A stretch of DNA of 64,000 nt from G963663735 sp963663735 (lineage in GTDB: Bacteria; Acidobacteriota; UBA6911; RPQK01; JAPXNP01): contig CAXXHN010000001.1 of assembly GCA_963663735.2 (NCBI GenBank), forward strand, positions 620,001 through 684,000. The letters run 5' to 3'. A program made the translations under genes and the position numbers. Shown here piece after piece: positions 1 through 9,181 of this stretch (position 1 is the first letter of the stretch; every line of letters starts with the position of its first letter). Under the pieces are notes generated by a model. That model was not told where the DNA came from. It worked only from the letters and a program-made list of their open reading frames with translations, and did no database searches.

Positions 1-1026
1 AAAATTGATGACAGAATAATAGACCCCAATGAAACCGAGGAGGAAGTTTATCTGGAGAACAGCCTTCGCCCCAAGAATCTCAGGGACTTTGTTGGCCAGA
101 AACAAGCCCGGGAACATCTTTCAATCGGGATTGAGGCAGCCAAGCAGAGAAACGAAGCACTGGACCATGTTCTCCTTTATGGCCCTCCGGGGCTGGGAAA
201 AACAACCCTGGCCCAGATCGTAGCCAACGAAATGGGCAGCAATTTCAGGTCAACCGCCGGCCCGGCAATTGAAAAACGCGGGGACCTGGCCGCCATCCTG
301 ACCAACATATCCGAAGCTGATGTGTTGTTCATTGATGAAATCCACAGGCTCCATCCTGCTGTAGAGGAAATTCTTTACCCGGCAATGGAGGATTTCCAGA
401 TTGATATCATTATCGGGGAAGGGGCGGGAGCCCGGTCAATTAAGATTGATATCCCTCCCTTCACCCTGGTAGGGGCAACCACCAGGACAGGACTGCTTAC
501 CTCTCCGCTGCGCTCCCGTTTCGGAATAATTCAACGCCTGGATTTCTATGACCAGAAAAATCTGATAAAAATTATCCTTCGTTCCGCTGAAATACTGGAC
601 GTTGAAATTGAAAAATCCGGGGCGGAAGAAATCGCCAAGCGCAGCAGGGGCACACCCAGGATTGCCAACCGGCTGCTGAGGAGGGTGAGGGACTATGCCC
701 AGGTTCGAGGTCAAGGAAGGATTTCCCAGGAAGTCTCCTCTGAGGCGCTGGAACTGATGAATGTGGACAAAAACGGGCTGGATGATATCGACAGGCGCCT
801 CCTGGTCACCATAATTGAAAAATTTAATGGGGGACCGGTAGGGCTGAGTACTCTCTCGGCCGCGATAAGTGAAGAAAAAGATGCCATTGAAGATATCTAT
901 GAGCCCTACCTGATCCAGATGGGTTTTCTCTACCGGACTCCCAGGGGCAGAATAGCAACAAGGTCTGCATATGAACACCTGGGGATTCCCGTAAGCCCCG
1001 CCACGGCAAGGCTGTTCGATCTTTAA
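1..1026 (+). CDS. ruvB: Holliday junction branch migration ATPase RuvB (5' partial)
   Basis: RuvB is the AAA+ motor that, as a hexamer with RuvA, drives branch migration of Holliday junctions in recombinational repair. The reading frame is open from the first base and the start lies outside the window; 341 codons are present, so probably only a few N-terminal residues are missing. Visible motifs are Walker A GPPGLGKTT (fragment residues 61-69), Walker B FIDEIH (about 110-115), sensor I GATTRTG (about 158) and the SRFG arginine-finger region (about 172), followed by the lid domain and the winged-helix C-terminus ending in the PRGRIATRSAYEHLG type sequence. ruvA is not in the window. It is followed by a 200-bp gap before moxR, so the two are probably separate units. 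Identification is secure. Confidence 0.97.
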   Translation, partial: KIDDRIIDPNETEEEVYLENSLRPKNLRDFVGQKQAREHLSIGIEAAKQRNEALDHVLLYGPPGLGKTTLAQIVANEMGSNFRSTAGPAIEKRGDLAAILTNISEADVLFIDEIHRLHPAVEEILYPAMEDFQIDIIIGEGAGARSIKIDIPPFTLVGATTRTGLLTSPLRSRFGIIQRLDFYDQKNLIKIILRSAEILDVEIEKSGAEEIAKRSRGTPRIANRLLRRVRDYAQVRGQGRISQEVSSEALELMNVDKNGLDDIDRRLLVTIIEKFNGGPVGLSTLSAAISEEKDAIEDIYEPYLIQMGFLYRTPRGRIATRSAYEHLGIPVSPATARLFDL

Positions 1027-1233
1027 ATCCGCCTGAAGCTGGGAAATTCTAAAATCGAAACTCGAAATCTTAAAGTTAGATCAACAGAATATCGGACGGA
1101 GCCATATCCTGCTTCGAATTTATGATTCAGTGCTTCCCGCTGCGCGGGGCGGCCCTGTCCGCAACCCGCGACACGCAACCTGAAACTATTCCAGTGATGG
1201 AAAGCACTAAGTAATCGTGCTATCCTGTTGCAA
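1027..1233. other. Intergenic spacer with degenerate filler sequence
   Basis: No gene is visible. The stretch holds short degenerate repeats of the AAATTCTAAAATCGAAACTCGAAA kind near 1047-1070 and a small hairpin (CCCGC, loop TGC, GCGGG, 1136-1148). A similar GAAATTCC-type spacer follows the glutamate dehydrogenase gene near 25,960. No convincing terminator or promoter was identified. Confidence 0.4.
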
Positions 1234-2190
1234 ATGAAGGAACAATTCGAAAGGATTTCAGCAAAAATATTAGCGCTCCAGGAATCCATACAGAAAATTA
1301 TCAAAGGAAAACCTGAAGCAGTTGAACTGGCCATTGTTACTCTGCTTGCCGGAGGGCACCTGCTGATTGAAGATGTGCCCGGCGTCGGAAAGACCACGCT
1401 GGCGCACGCCCTGGCCCGATCCTTTGACTGCGAATTTCACCGGATTCAGTTTACGAGTGACCTGCTCCCTTCGGATCTAACAGGCATTTCGATGTATAAC
1501 CAGGCCAGTGGTAAATTCGAATTTCATAAGGGTCCACTTTTTTCCAACATAGTATTAGCTGATGAAATAAACAGGGCTACGCCGAAGACACAGAGCGCGC
1601 TGCTGGAAGCAATGAGCGAAGGGAATGTTTCAACTGAAGACCGTACCCTTCCTCTCCCGGAACCATTTATGGTTTTAGCCACCCAGAACCCGATTGAACA
1701 TGTTGGGACCAACCCACTTCCTGAATCCCAGATGGACAGGTTTTTAATAAAGACAAACATGGGTTATCCGTCCGAAAAAGATGAAAAGGAAATCCTGAGA
1801 TCCGGCATCGGTTACGGTTCAGCCCACAGTCTCAAGCCCGCTATCACGATTGGAGAAATCCTGGAAGCCCGGGACCTCGCATCCAGGGTTAGAATTGAAG
1901 AAGTGCTCCTGGATTACCTGATGAGCCTGGTGACAGCTACCCGTAACAGCAAGTATCTCTCCCTGGGTGTAAGTACCAGGGGCGCGGGCGCCCTTTATAA
2001 ATCAGCCCAGGCCCTGGCAATCGTCAGGGGCAGGGATTACTGCGACCTTGACGATATTAAATCATTGGCCCTGAAAGTCTTTCCCCACAGGGTCCTGGTG
2101 AGCCCCGACTACTCTTCACCCTACCGCCAGGGAGAAGACGCCCGGGAAATCATACATGACCTCCTTAACTCAGTAGAAGTACCGGTTTAA
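1234..2190 (+). CDS. MoxR-family AAA+ ATPase
   Basis: MoxR ATPases act as chaperones for maturation of other proteins and are usually encoded beside DUF58 proteins, as here. The protein is about 318 residues, the family's usual length. Walker A VPGVGKTT lies at about residues 47-55 and Walker B LADEINRA at about 105-112, followed by the MoxR-typical TQSALLEAMSEG and ATQNPIE segments. The frame also opens at a TTG (1228), but the ATG at 1234 is the likelier start; no strong ribosome binding site is seen for either. The downstream DUF58 and transglutaminase-like genes form the well-known MoxR-DUF58-TgpA set, probably involved in cell-envelope functions. The 221-bp gap before the DUF58 gene means co-transcription is not certain. 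Confidence 0.93.
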   Translation: MKEQFERISAKILALQESIQKIIKGKPEAVELAIVTLLAGGHLLIEDVPGVGKTTLAHALARSFDCEFHRIQFTSDLLPSDLTGISMYNQASGKFEFHKGPLFSNIVLADEINRATPKTQSALLEAMSEGNVSTEDRTLPLPEPFMVLATQNPIEHVGTNPLPESQMDRFLIKTNMGYPSEKDEKEILRSGIGYGSAHSLKPAITIGEILEARDLASRVRIEEVLLDYLMSLVTATRNSKYLSLGVSTRGAGALYKSAQALAIVRGRDYCDLDDIKSLALKVFPHRVLVSPDYSSPYRQGEDAREIIHDLLNSVEVPV

Positions 2191-2411
2191 ACCCAGAATC
2201 CGAGACCATGTATTGAAGAATTGTGAGCTGTCTCACCAACCGGTAACGCCAAAAATGAAATCATATATCTGCCTGGTTATCCTGATACCTTGAGGTTCTT
2301 TTCAATACCGGGAAGTTTTTGATTTATACTATGGCAGTAAAGATCCCGAATGCTTCGCTTTACGATAAAAACGAAAGAACCGAAGTTTAGTGTCACAGGT
2401 TCTTTAAAATC

Positions 2412-3695
2412 ATGGATTTCTTGATAAACCAAACTGAACTACGCAAACAATTCCGGGAATTTTTCTGGGGTTCTGCTTTACTGATCCTGGCACTCCCGGT
2501 GGCCTTGACAAGTACAGCCGCCCGGGATAGCGGATATTACTTCCTGGCAGCAGTTCTGTCTGTTTTCGCCCTGGTGATGACCGGCATAGCCGCTGTTAAC
2601 CTGGTACCCAAGCTAGTCCGCAGGGTAATCACTCTTCACTGGGACCCGCTGCGCTACTTCAAGATCACCAAAAGAGGGATCTTTTTCATTTTCCTTCTGG
2701 TACTGATCTCAATAGCCACATTTAACACCGGAAATAACCTGCTGATCATAATCCTTTCCCTGCAGATGGGGGCCTTGCTGGTCTCAGGTACAGTCGCAAA
2801 TATTGTGCTCAGCGGTCTGAAAGTCAGGTTACAGCTGCCGGAGGCCATTCATGCCGGAAATGAGTCACTGCTGCTTGCCACATTAAGAAACCAGAAGAAA
2901 ATATTCCCTTCCTTTGGCCTGGAGTTGAAAAATATCACTGAGGAAATCAGCAAAGACGTATCCATTGAGTTTGCCGAGACCAGCATACATTTTCCTTTCA
3001 TCCGGCGTGGCGAAGAAAAAACCGTGAAATTCGAGTGCATTTTTAACCGGAGAGGGGTATTTTCGATGCAGGGATTCAGGGTACATACCACCTTTCCTTT
3101 CGGCCTTTTTTCCAGGGGAAAAGAACTCCATGCCGAAGGCAAGGTAAAGGTGTACCCTAAACTGGTGGAGCTAAAGGAATTCCAACACCGATTTCCCTTC
3201 CTTTTCGGCCAGGAAACACTCAGGAAAAAAGGCAGTGGAGATGAACTGCACAACCTCCGCGATTACCACCATGGGGATGACACCAGATTCGTCCACTGGA
3301 AAGCTTCAGCCAAGCTGGGAAGGCTGATTATCAAAGAGTTCACACAGGCCCGGGACCTGGTGTTTCAGGTTGTATTCTCGACCTATTTTCCGCATCCAAC
3401 CGACTCAGATTTGGTCCAGTTTGAAAAAGCGATTTCCCTGGTTGCGTCTCTGGTCAACGCCTACTTTCAAAAAGGCCGGGAAATCTCCTTTTACTCAGGA
3501 GAAAAATCAATAACCATCCCTTCGGGAAACCGTACCCGGTATTTTCTGCTGATGGATTACCTGGCTGAAGTACAGACTTCATCAACCTATTTGATTGATC
3601 CCCTGAAAATTTCGCCCCGTTCAATAATATTCTCAGCCGAGTCTTTTAACCTGGCTGCTGACAATACAAAATTTGTGGATTACCAAAAGCTATGA
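2412..3695 (+). CDS. DUF58 membrane-anchored protein
   Basis: A 427-residue protein of the DUF58 family. Four hydrophobic segments in the first 140 residues probably anchor it in the inner membrane, and the rest is a soluble domain. The family signature appears at about residues 280-300 as LRDYHHGDDTRFVHW followed by KASAKLGRLIIKEF. Members of this family have a von Willebrand factor A-like fold and partner with MoxR ATPases; the substrate is unknown. The stop codon overlaps the start of the next gene by 4 bp (ATGA), which points to translational coupling with the transglutaminase-like protein. Confidence 0.92.
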   Translation: MDFLINQTELRKQFREFFWGSALLILALPVALTSTAARDSGYYFLAAVLSVFALVMTGIAAVNLVPKLVRRVITLHWDPLRYFKITKRGIFFIFLLVLISIATFNTGNNLLIIILSLQMGALLVSGTVANIVLSGLKVRLQLPEAIHAGNESLLLATLRNQKKIFPSFGLELKNITEEISKDVSIEFAETSIHFPFIRRGEEKTVKFECIFNRRGVFSMQGFRVHTTFPFGLFSRGKELHAEGKVKVYPKLVELKEFQHRFPFLFGQETLRKKGSGDELHNLRDYHHGDDTRFVHWKASAKLGRLIIKEFTQARDLVFQVVFSTYFPHPTDSDLVQFEKAISLVASLVNAYFQKGREISFYSGEKSITIPSGNRTRYFLLMDYLAEVQTSSTYLIDPLKISPRSIIFSAESFNLAADNTKFVDYQKL

Positions 3696-5779
3696 ATTTT
3701 GAAAAATGCTTCCAGGTGGCCAGCCTCTCCCTTATCTGCTCAGGATTCCTGTCAATTTTATTGACGGGAATGATCAGTTTTTCAACAGCGGCCATTTTTC
3801 TGATAGCCCTTTTCCTGGGATGGTTTCACCAACCGAAAAGAATCCCGAAAATCTATCAGTGGTTAATTACCGGCCTGATCCTTTTAATCTTTTTCCTGGA
3901 CCTGCTTCTATTCTCTCGCCTGGTTGTGGCGGTGATAAGACTCATGCTGGCTCTGATACTCCTGAAGGTATTTACCAGGGAAGAAAACAAGGACTATTCC
4001 ACCCTCTATCTCCTCTCCTTTTCACTTCTTCTCATTTCCTCCACCTCTACGATTTCCGCCCTGTTTGTCCTGTCGGCTGCAGCAGTTCTTTTCACGTTTG
4101 TTCTCTCCCTGGTCCTGTTCGAAATCAGAACAATCTACCTGACCAACCCGAAAATGGAATTTTCTCTGAAAAAAAGCATTCAGACCTCCGTTGCCATGAC
4201 CTTTTTCATCGTGCTTCTGGCTATTCCGATCTTCCTGGTTATTCCCAGGACATCCCTTGGCATGTTCGGGCAGGCCCAGGTCTCCTTCATTGGTTTCTCT
4301 CCATCAGTCAACCTGGGCGATATGGGGAACATGCTGCAGAACGCGGAAGTTGTAATGAGAGTGGAAGTCAGGCAGGGCCGGGACGCGGTTCCCCTGGATA
4401 TGAAGTGGCGGGGAGTGGCCATGGATCATTTCAGCGGGAGAGTCTGGAGCAACACTTTCAGCCCTTCAAAAGAGGTGCTCCCTGACTTCCAGGGCAGATA
4501 CCTGCTCGAAACCGATCGATACCAGGATGAAATGCTGGTTGAACAGTCCATTTATATGGAACCCTTTTCCAACGTGATCTTTACTTCCCAGAATCCAATT
4601 CAACTCTCCGGATTTGACAGGTCATTCCAGGTCATACAGTCTGACAACCAGGCCCTTTTCCTACATCCCAAACCAGATAAACCCCTGAATTATAATCTTT
4701 TCACAGATATTCATAGCAGGACCAGGCGAATCAAGGCGTTCAACCAGGAGGCTCCTCTCGGCGAGATCGATCCCAAATATTTACAGCTGCCCGCGATTGA
4801 CCCCCGCATCAAACCCCTGGCCGAAACAATTGTCAAGAATTCCACCAGTCAGCTGGGCGAGGTCCTGCTCCTTGAAAGTTTTCTCAAGAGCCAGTTCGAA
4901 TATTCCCTGAATCACAGGTCCGGTGAGTCCCCGGACCCCCTCGGTAATTTTCTGTTCTCCACCCGTACCGGACATTGCGAATATTTTGCAACCGCTCTCG
5001 TCGTAATGCTCAGGACCCTGGGAATTCCCGCTCGTATGGTCAATGGATTCAGGCAGGGAGAATACAACGAATGGGGAGATTATTTCATTGTAAGGCAATC
5101 TGATGCCCATAGCTGGGTGGAGGCTTTCCTTCCTGGCTCAGGCTGGGTAACCTTTGATCCAACCCCATCAGGACCGGACAGAAGCAGTTTTTCTATATCA
5201 CGCACTATAGGCAAGCTGCTGGATAACCTGGATATTCTCTGGACAGAAATCGTAACCTTTGACAGGTACAAGCAGTTTGGATTTTTCAGGATTCTGGTGC
5301 GTAGCACGATTACAAAATGGGAGGGCCTTTCCAGTTCAACCAGGAACCTTGTCAATCTCGATTTTGCGAAATCTCTAAAGGACTACATTACTTCTCCCGG
5401 AATGATTCTGGCCGGGGCATTCACTCTGCTGTTCGGTCTGGTCGGAATCATTCTCTGGATCTATCGGCTGCAGGCATTAACCTTCCTTAGGAAACGTCTT
5501 CTCAACCTGGACTCCAATGAAATGGTGCGGGAGTACTACCGGGACATGCTGCGTATTTTAAAAAACAAAGGAAGGGCGAAGTTTCCGTCGGAGACTCCAA
5601 GTGAATTTCTGGCAAGAATCAGAAGCTCCTACACGGAAACCTATCCGGACCTTATAACCGATATTTACATCAAGACCCGCTTTGGAGGAGTCCCTGCCAC
5701 CAACAGAGATCTGGAAATGATCTCCTCATCCCTGAGAAAACTTCGAAAAATGGGAAAAAATAACAAAACTGACCATTAA
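3692..5779 (+). CDS. Transglutaminase-like membrane protein (TgpA/DUF3488 type)
   Basis: A 695-residue inner-membrane protein with the TgpA layout: about six transmembrane helices in the first 185 residues (DUF3488), a periplasmic transglutaminase-core domain, one further helix near residue 575, and a cytoplasmic DUF4129-like tail. The cysteine-protease-like triad is visible: Cys in GHCEYFA (about residue 428), His in DAHSWVEAF (about 471) and Asp in FDPTPSG (about 488). The domain could cross-link or hydrolyse amide bonds of envelope proteins; the substrate is unknown. It is coupled to the DUF58 gene by a 4-bp overlap and lies 124 bp upstream of nuoA, which is probably a new transcription unit. 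Confidence 0.92.
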   Translation: MNFEKCFQVASLSLICSGFLSILLTGMISFSTAAIFLIALFLGWFHQPKRIPKIYQWLITGLILLIFFLDLLLFSRLVVAVIRLMLALILLKVFTREENKDYSTLYLLSFSLLLISSTSTISALFVLSAAAVLFTFVLSLVLFEIRTIYLTNPKMEFSLKKSIQTSVAMTFFIVLLAIPIFLVIPRTSLGMFGQAQVSFIGFSPSVNLGDMGNMLQNAEVVMRVEVRQGRDAVPLDMKWRGVAMDHFSGRVWSNTFSPSKEVLPDFQGRYLLETDRYQDEMLVEQSIYMEPFSNVIFTSQNPIQLSGFDRSFQVIQSDNQALFLHPKPDKPLNYNLFTDIHSRTRRIKAFNQEAPLGEIDPKYLQLPAIDPRIKPLAETIVKNSTSQLGEVLLLESFLKSQFEYSLNHRSGESPDPLGNFLFSTRTGHCEYFATALVVMLRTLGIPARMVNGFRQGEYNEWGDYFIVRQSDAHSWVEAFLPGSGWVTFDPTPSGPDRSSFSISRTIGKLLDNLDILWTEIVTFDRYKQFGFFRILVRSTITKWEGLSSSTRNLVNLDFAKSLKDYITSPGMILAGAFTLLFGLVGIILWIYRLQALTFLRKRLLNLDSNEMVREYYRDMLRILKNKGRAKFPSETPSEFLARIRSSYTETYPDLITDIYIKTRFGGVPATNRDLEMISSSLRKLRKMGKNNKTDH

Positions 5780-5903
5780 CCGAAGACCTTCCCGCGCCTC
5801 CTGAGATATACTTTTTTTTACCAGGAAATACTTGTCGATAAAAGCACCCTGAGTTAGGATGAAACAAACCAAAGTAACAGGATGAATCGGGAAAAAATTT
5901 ATT

Positions 5904-6257
5904 ATGGAAACCTATATCGGACTGCTATGTATGACAGGAGTAGTTGGCGGCGCAATCATTGTGATGATGTTATTGCAGGCCTGGCTCGGTCCCAAATACC
6001 AGAGTGATGTACACAATCGTACCTATGAATGCGGACTTGATCCAAAGAAGGTGACCCGGGGTAATTTTTCTGTTAAGTTTTTTCTTGCGGCCTTGCTTTT
6101 CATACTTTTTGATATTGAACTGATATTCCTGTTTCCCTGGGCGGTTGCCTACAGGGATTTGGGATTGTTCGGGTTCGCCGAGATGTTTGTCTTTCTCCTG
6201 GTGCTTGCTTCAGGCCTGCTTTACATAGTCAAGAAGGGAGCCCTCAGTTGGAAATAA
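5904..6257 (+). CDS. nuoA: NADH-quinone oxidoreductase subunit A
   Basis: Small membrane subunit of complex I (NDH-1), 117 residues, with three transmembrane helices. Family sequence is visible as YECGLDP in the loop after helix 1, FSVKFFLAALLFILFDIE in helix 2, and the FLFPWA stretch. It helps couple quinone reduction in the peripheral arm to the membrane arm. It is the first gene of a nine-gene nuo run and its end overlaps the nuoB start by 10 bp. The start ATG has only a weak A-rich ribosome binding site (GGGAAAAA). Confidence 0.96.
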   Translation: METYIGLLCMTGVVGGAIIVMMLLQAWLGPKYQSDVHNRTYECGLDPKKVTRGNFSVKFFLAALLFILFDIELIFLFPWAVAYRDLGLFGFAEMFVFLLVLASGLLYIVKKGALSWK

Positions 6258-6730
6258 ACCAGGCTTCCTCCCCTCAGGGAGGATTCATTACTACTTCGGT
6301 CAACCAGTTTCTGGGATGGGGAAGGAAGTATTCCATGTTCCCTTACCCGTTCATCACCGCGTGCTGCGGAATGGAATACATGTCCACTGCCTGTTCTCAT
6401 TATGATATTGACCGTTTCGGGGCAGGACTGCCGCGGTTTTCAGCCAGGCAGGCTGACCTGCTCCTGGTGGCCGGGACAATTAATGAAAAAATGGCTCCTG
6501 TCCTGCGGCAGGTTTATGAACAGATGTGTCTTCCCAAATGGGTAATGGCCTTCGGTGTCTGCACCTGCACCGGGGGTTTTTATGACAACTACGCAGTAGT
6601 CCCCGGGATCGACCGTATAGTTCCAGTGGATATTTATGTGCCTGGCTGTCCGCCCCGGCCGGAAACTGTACTGGACGGACTTATAAGGTTACAGGAAAAA
6701 ATTCAGAACTCAGAACACAGCCTGACCTAG
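6248..6730 (+). CDS. nuoB: NADH-quinone oxidoreductase subunit B
   Basis: Peripheral-arm subunit carrying the terminal [4Fe-4S] cluster N2 that reduces quinone. It has 160 residues, at the short end for NuoB. Cluster ligands are visible in TACCGMEY (two adjacent Cys), FGVCTCTGG and YVPGCPPRPE. The start is a TTG overlapping the last codons of nuoA; the first conserved residues follow within about 15 residues, so no large N-terminal extension is missing. An alternative downstream ATG would remove the conserved N-terminus. Identification is secure. Confidence 0.96.
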   Translation: MEINQASSPQGGFITTSVNQFLGWGRKYSMFPYPFITACCGMEYMSTACSHYDIDRFGAGLPRFSARQADLLLVAGTINEKMAPVLRQVYEQMCLPKWVMAFGVCTCTGGFYDNYAVVPGIDRIVPVDIYVPGCPPRPETVLDGLIRLQEKIQNSEHSLT

Positions 6731-6775
6731 AAGGGTCAGTAAATTGTCTTTTTGCTCAAGGAAATACTATACAAA

Positions 6776-7312
6776 ATGGACCAAAGCAGCCTATTAACAA
6801 GGATCAGGGAAAGATTTCCCTCCCTCGTTTTTGAAACCCATTCCAGGCTCGGACAGGATACCGTGGTTATCAACAAATCCGGAATTGTAGAACTTGCCCG
6901 GTTTCTGAAAGAGGATGATGGACTTAAGTTTAATATTCTTGTGGACCTGACAGCAGTTGACCACTGGAAAAAGCAGCCGCGCTTCGAGGTCGTATACCAT
7001 TTCCTCTCCCTGGAGAATAAAATCCGTTTAAGGATAAAAGTACCTGTGGAAGAATCAGATTGTGAAGTCCCCACTCTTTGCGAACTCTGGCCAGGAGCAA
7101 ACTGGTACGAGAGGGAAGTCTTCGATATGTTCGGCATTATCTTCCAAGGGCATCCAGATCTCCGGAGAATATTGATGTACCCGGGTTTCGAAGGACATCC
7201 GCTCAGAAAGGACTACCCCAAAACCCGGCATCAGCCCCTTATCGAATATCGGGTACTTCCGGTGCATGGAAGCAAAAATACAACCACATACAGGAAGAAA
7301 GATAATGACTGA
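6776..7312 (+). CDS. nuoC: NADH-quinone oxidoreductase subunit C
   Basis: The 30-kDa type subunit of complex I, about 178 residues, separate from NuoD rather than fused to it as in E. coli. The family signature is seen in LCELWPGANWYEREVFDMFG and the end of the domain in LRRILMYPGFEGHPLRKDYP. The frame opens at a TTG (6752), but the ATG at 6776 with AAGGAA about 12 nt upstream is the more probable start. Its stop overlaps the start of nuoD by 8 bp. Confidence 0.94.
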   Translation: MDQSSLLTRIRERFPSLVFETHSRLGQDTVVINKSGIVELARFLKEDDGLKFNILVDLTAVDHWKKQPRFEVVYHFLSLENKIRLRIKVPVEESDCEVPTLCELWPGANWYEREVFDMFGIIFQGHPDLRRILMYPGFEGHPLRKDYPKTRHQPLIEYRVLPVHGSKNTTTYRKKDND

Positions 7313-8666
7313 ACACCTGGACCATGACACCATCTTTTTTCAGCAGACCGGCGAAAAAGAAATGTTCGTCAATTTTGGGCCGTCTCATCCCTCAATGCAT
7401 GGTGTCATCAGGATAAAACTGATTGCCGACGGTGAGTTTGTGAAAAAAACCGATATAGATATCGGGTACCTGCACCGTGGATTTGAAAAAGAATGCGAAA
7501 GCAGCTCCTACACCCAATGTTTCCCTTATACCGACAGGCTCAATTATGTATCTCCCCTGATTAATAATTTCGGATTTGCCAAAGCTGTTGAAGACCTGAT
7601 GGGCCTCAAGGTCCCGGAAAGAGGAGAGTATATCAGGGTAATCATGAGTGAACTTTCCCGGATAACGGATCACTTGACCTGCATTGGGGCCTCGACCATG
7701 GAACTGGGGGCTTTCACCGCTTTCCTCTACATGATGAAAGCCAGGGAATGGCTCTACGAAGTGATTGAAAGTGTCACGGGGGCTCATCTGACAGTTTCCT
7801 ACGCCAGGGTCGGAGGTGTCAAAGCAGACCTGCCGAAAGGATTTTCTGAGCACTGCCTCAAAGTCCTTGCCGAAACCGCCAAGGTACTGGATGAAATCGA
7901 TATCCTGATTACCCGCAACCGGATTTTTTATGACAGGACCAGGGATGTGGGGGTTATGACCAAGGAAGAAGCCCTTTCCTACGGTGTTACCGGTCCATTT
8001 CTCAGGTCCACCGGGATTGATTACGATGTTCGAAAAGCCTTTCCCTATCATGTATACGACCGCTTTGATTTCGAAATACCGGTTGGGTGGAAAGGCGACA
8101 ACTATGACCGTTACCTGGTGCGCATGGAAGAGATGCGCCAGTCAATCAGCATCATACGGCAGGCCGTGAAGACCATTCCGGATGGCCCGACCAGCGTTGA
8201 CGGCGAAGGTAATGCAATTGATGCCGCTTCAATGGTCGACCTGGGCAAAACCGGACACACCAGTAACCTTATTAACCTGGAAGCCCGGGTTGAGCCTACC
8301 CTGGAGGGATCGGGAAAACGGTTCCATTCCCAGATCAGGGATGTTAACAGGAAAGCTGGACTCCCTCCCAAGGACCAGACCTATACCAACATTGAAGCCT
8401 TGATGAACCATTTCAAAATGGTAATGATCGGGCATGGCATCAGGCCCCCGAAGGGAGAAACCTACTCCTTTGTGGAAGGCGGAAACGGAGAGCTGGGATT
8501 CTATGTTGTCAGTGACGGCACTGATCATCCCTGGAGAGTCAGGTGCCGCCCCCCCTGTTTCCCGATTATGGCGGGGCTGCATCATGTCCTGGAGAGAGGA
8601 CAGATTGCAGATATTGTCGCTACGTTTGGAACTGTTAACATGATTGCCGGAGAACTGGACAGATGA
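7305..8666 (+). CDS. nuoD: NADH-quinone oxidoreductase subunit D
   Basis: The 49-kDa subunit of complex I, related to the large subunit of [NiFe] hydrogenases; with NuoB it forms the quinone-binding site. About 453 residues. Typical sequence includes NFGPSHPSMHGV near the N-terminus, DIGYLHRGFEKECE, and SELSRITDHLTCIG. The ATG at 7305 was chosen over the more distant in-frame start at 7266 because it has AGGAAG about 8 nt upstream and begins just before the conserved region. The stop overlaps the nuoE start (ATGA). Confidence 0.96.
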   Translation: MTEHLDHDTIFFQQTGEKEMFVNFGPSHPSMHGVIRIKLIADGEFVKKTDIDIGYLHRGFEKECESSSYTQCFPYTDRLNYVSPLINNFGFAKAVEDLMGLKVPERGEYIRVIMSELSRITDHLTCIGASTMELGAFTAFLYMMKAREWLYEVIESVTGAHLTVSYARVGGVKADLPKGFSEHCLKVLAETAKVLDEIDILITRNRIFYDRTRDVGVMTKEEALSYGVTGPFLRSTGIDYDVRKAFPYHVYDRFDFEIPVGWKGDNYDRYLVRMEEMRQSISIIRQAVKTIPDGPTSVDGEGNAIDAASMVDLGKTGHTSNLINLEARVEPTLEGSGKRFHSQIRDVNRKAGLPPKDQTYTNIEALMNHFKMVMIGHGIRPPKGETYSFVEGGNGELGFYVVSDGTDHPWRVRCRPPCFPIMAGLHHVLERGQIADIVATFGTVNMIAGELDR

Positions 8667-9178
8667 GTACTCCATTTCAACTCTCAGCTGAGAACCAAGA
8701 ACGTTTTAAGATAATAATAGGCCGCTACCCGAATAGAAGAGCAGCCATGCTTCCAATCCTGCACCTAATCCAGGAACAGCAAGGTTACATTTCACCTGAG
8801 GCAGAAGAATACGCGGCCCGGGAGTTGGAGGTCCCGGTGGTTGAGGTCAGGGAAGTAGTCAGTTTCTATTCCATGCTGTCAACAGCTCCTCCGGGCAGAC
8901 ATCATATCAAGGTATGCAACAGCCTTTCCTGCTGGGTATGCGGCTCGTCAGGCATCACTGAACACCTGCGGAAAAGGCTGGGTGTGGAACCTGGAGAAAC
9001 CACAAGTGACGGAGAAATAAGCTGGGAAGTGGTACCTGACTGCCTGGGGGCCTGCGAACTGGCTCCCATGATACAGCTTGACGGGATCAACCAGGGCTTG
9101 CTTACCCCTGAAAAACTGGACGCACTTCTTGCCGAGATTTGCCCTGCGCTCCTTAACCATAAGAAAGGAGATCAGTAG
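8663..9178 (+). CDS. nuoE: NADH-quinone oxidoreductase subunit E
   Basis: The 24-kDa type subunit, 171 residues, with a helical N-terminus and a thioredoxin-like domain binding [2Fe-2S] cluster N1a. Ligand cysteines are visible in VCNSLSCWVCGS and VPDCLGACELAP. It works with NuoF in the NADH-oxidising module. The start ATG overlaps the nuoD stop, and nuoF begins 3 bp after the stop. Confidence 0.95.
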   Translation: MSTPFQLSAENQERFKIIIGRYPNRRAAMLPILHLIQEQQGYISPEAEEYAARELEVPVVEVREVVSFYSMLSTAPPGRHHIKVCNSLSCWVCGSSGITEHLRKRLGVEPGETTSDGEISWEVVPDCLGACELAPMIQLDGINQGLLTPEKLDALLAEICPALLNHKKGDQ

Positions 9179-9181
9179 AAT

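Noticed and set aside
3706..4485. 259-codon frame inside the transglutaminase gene
   Set aside because: Alternative-frame shadow; the TgpA frame carries the conserved catalytic motifs.
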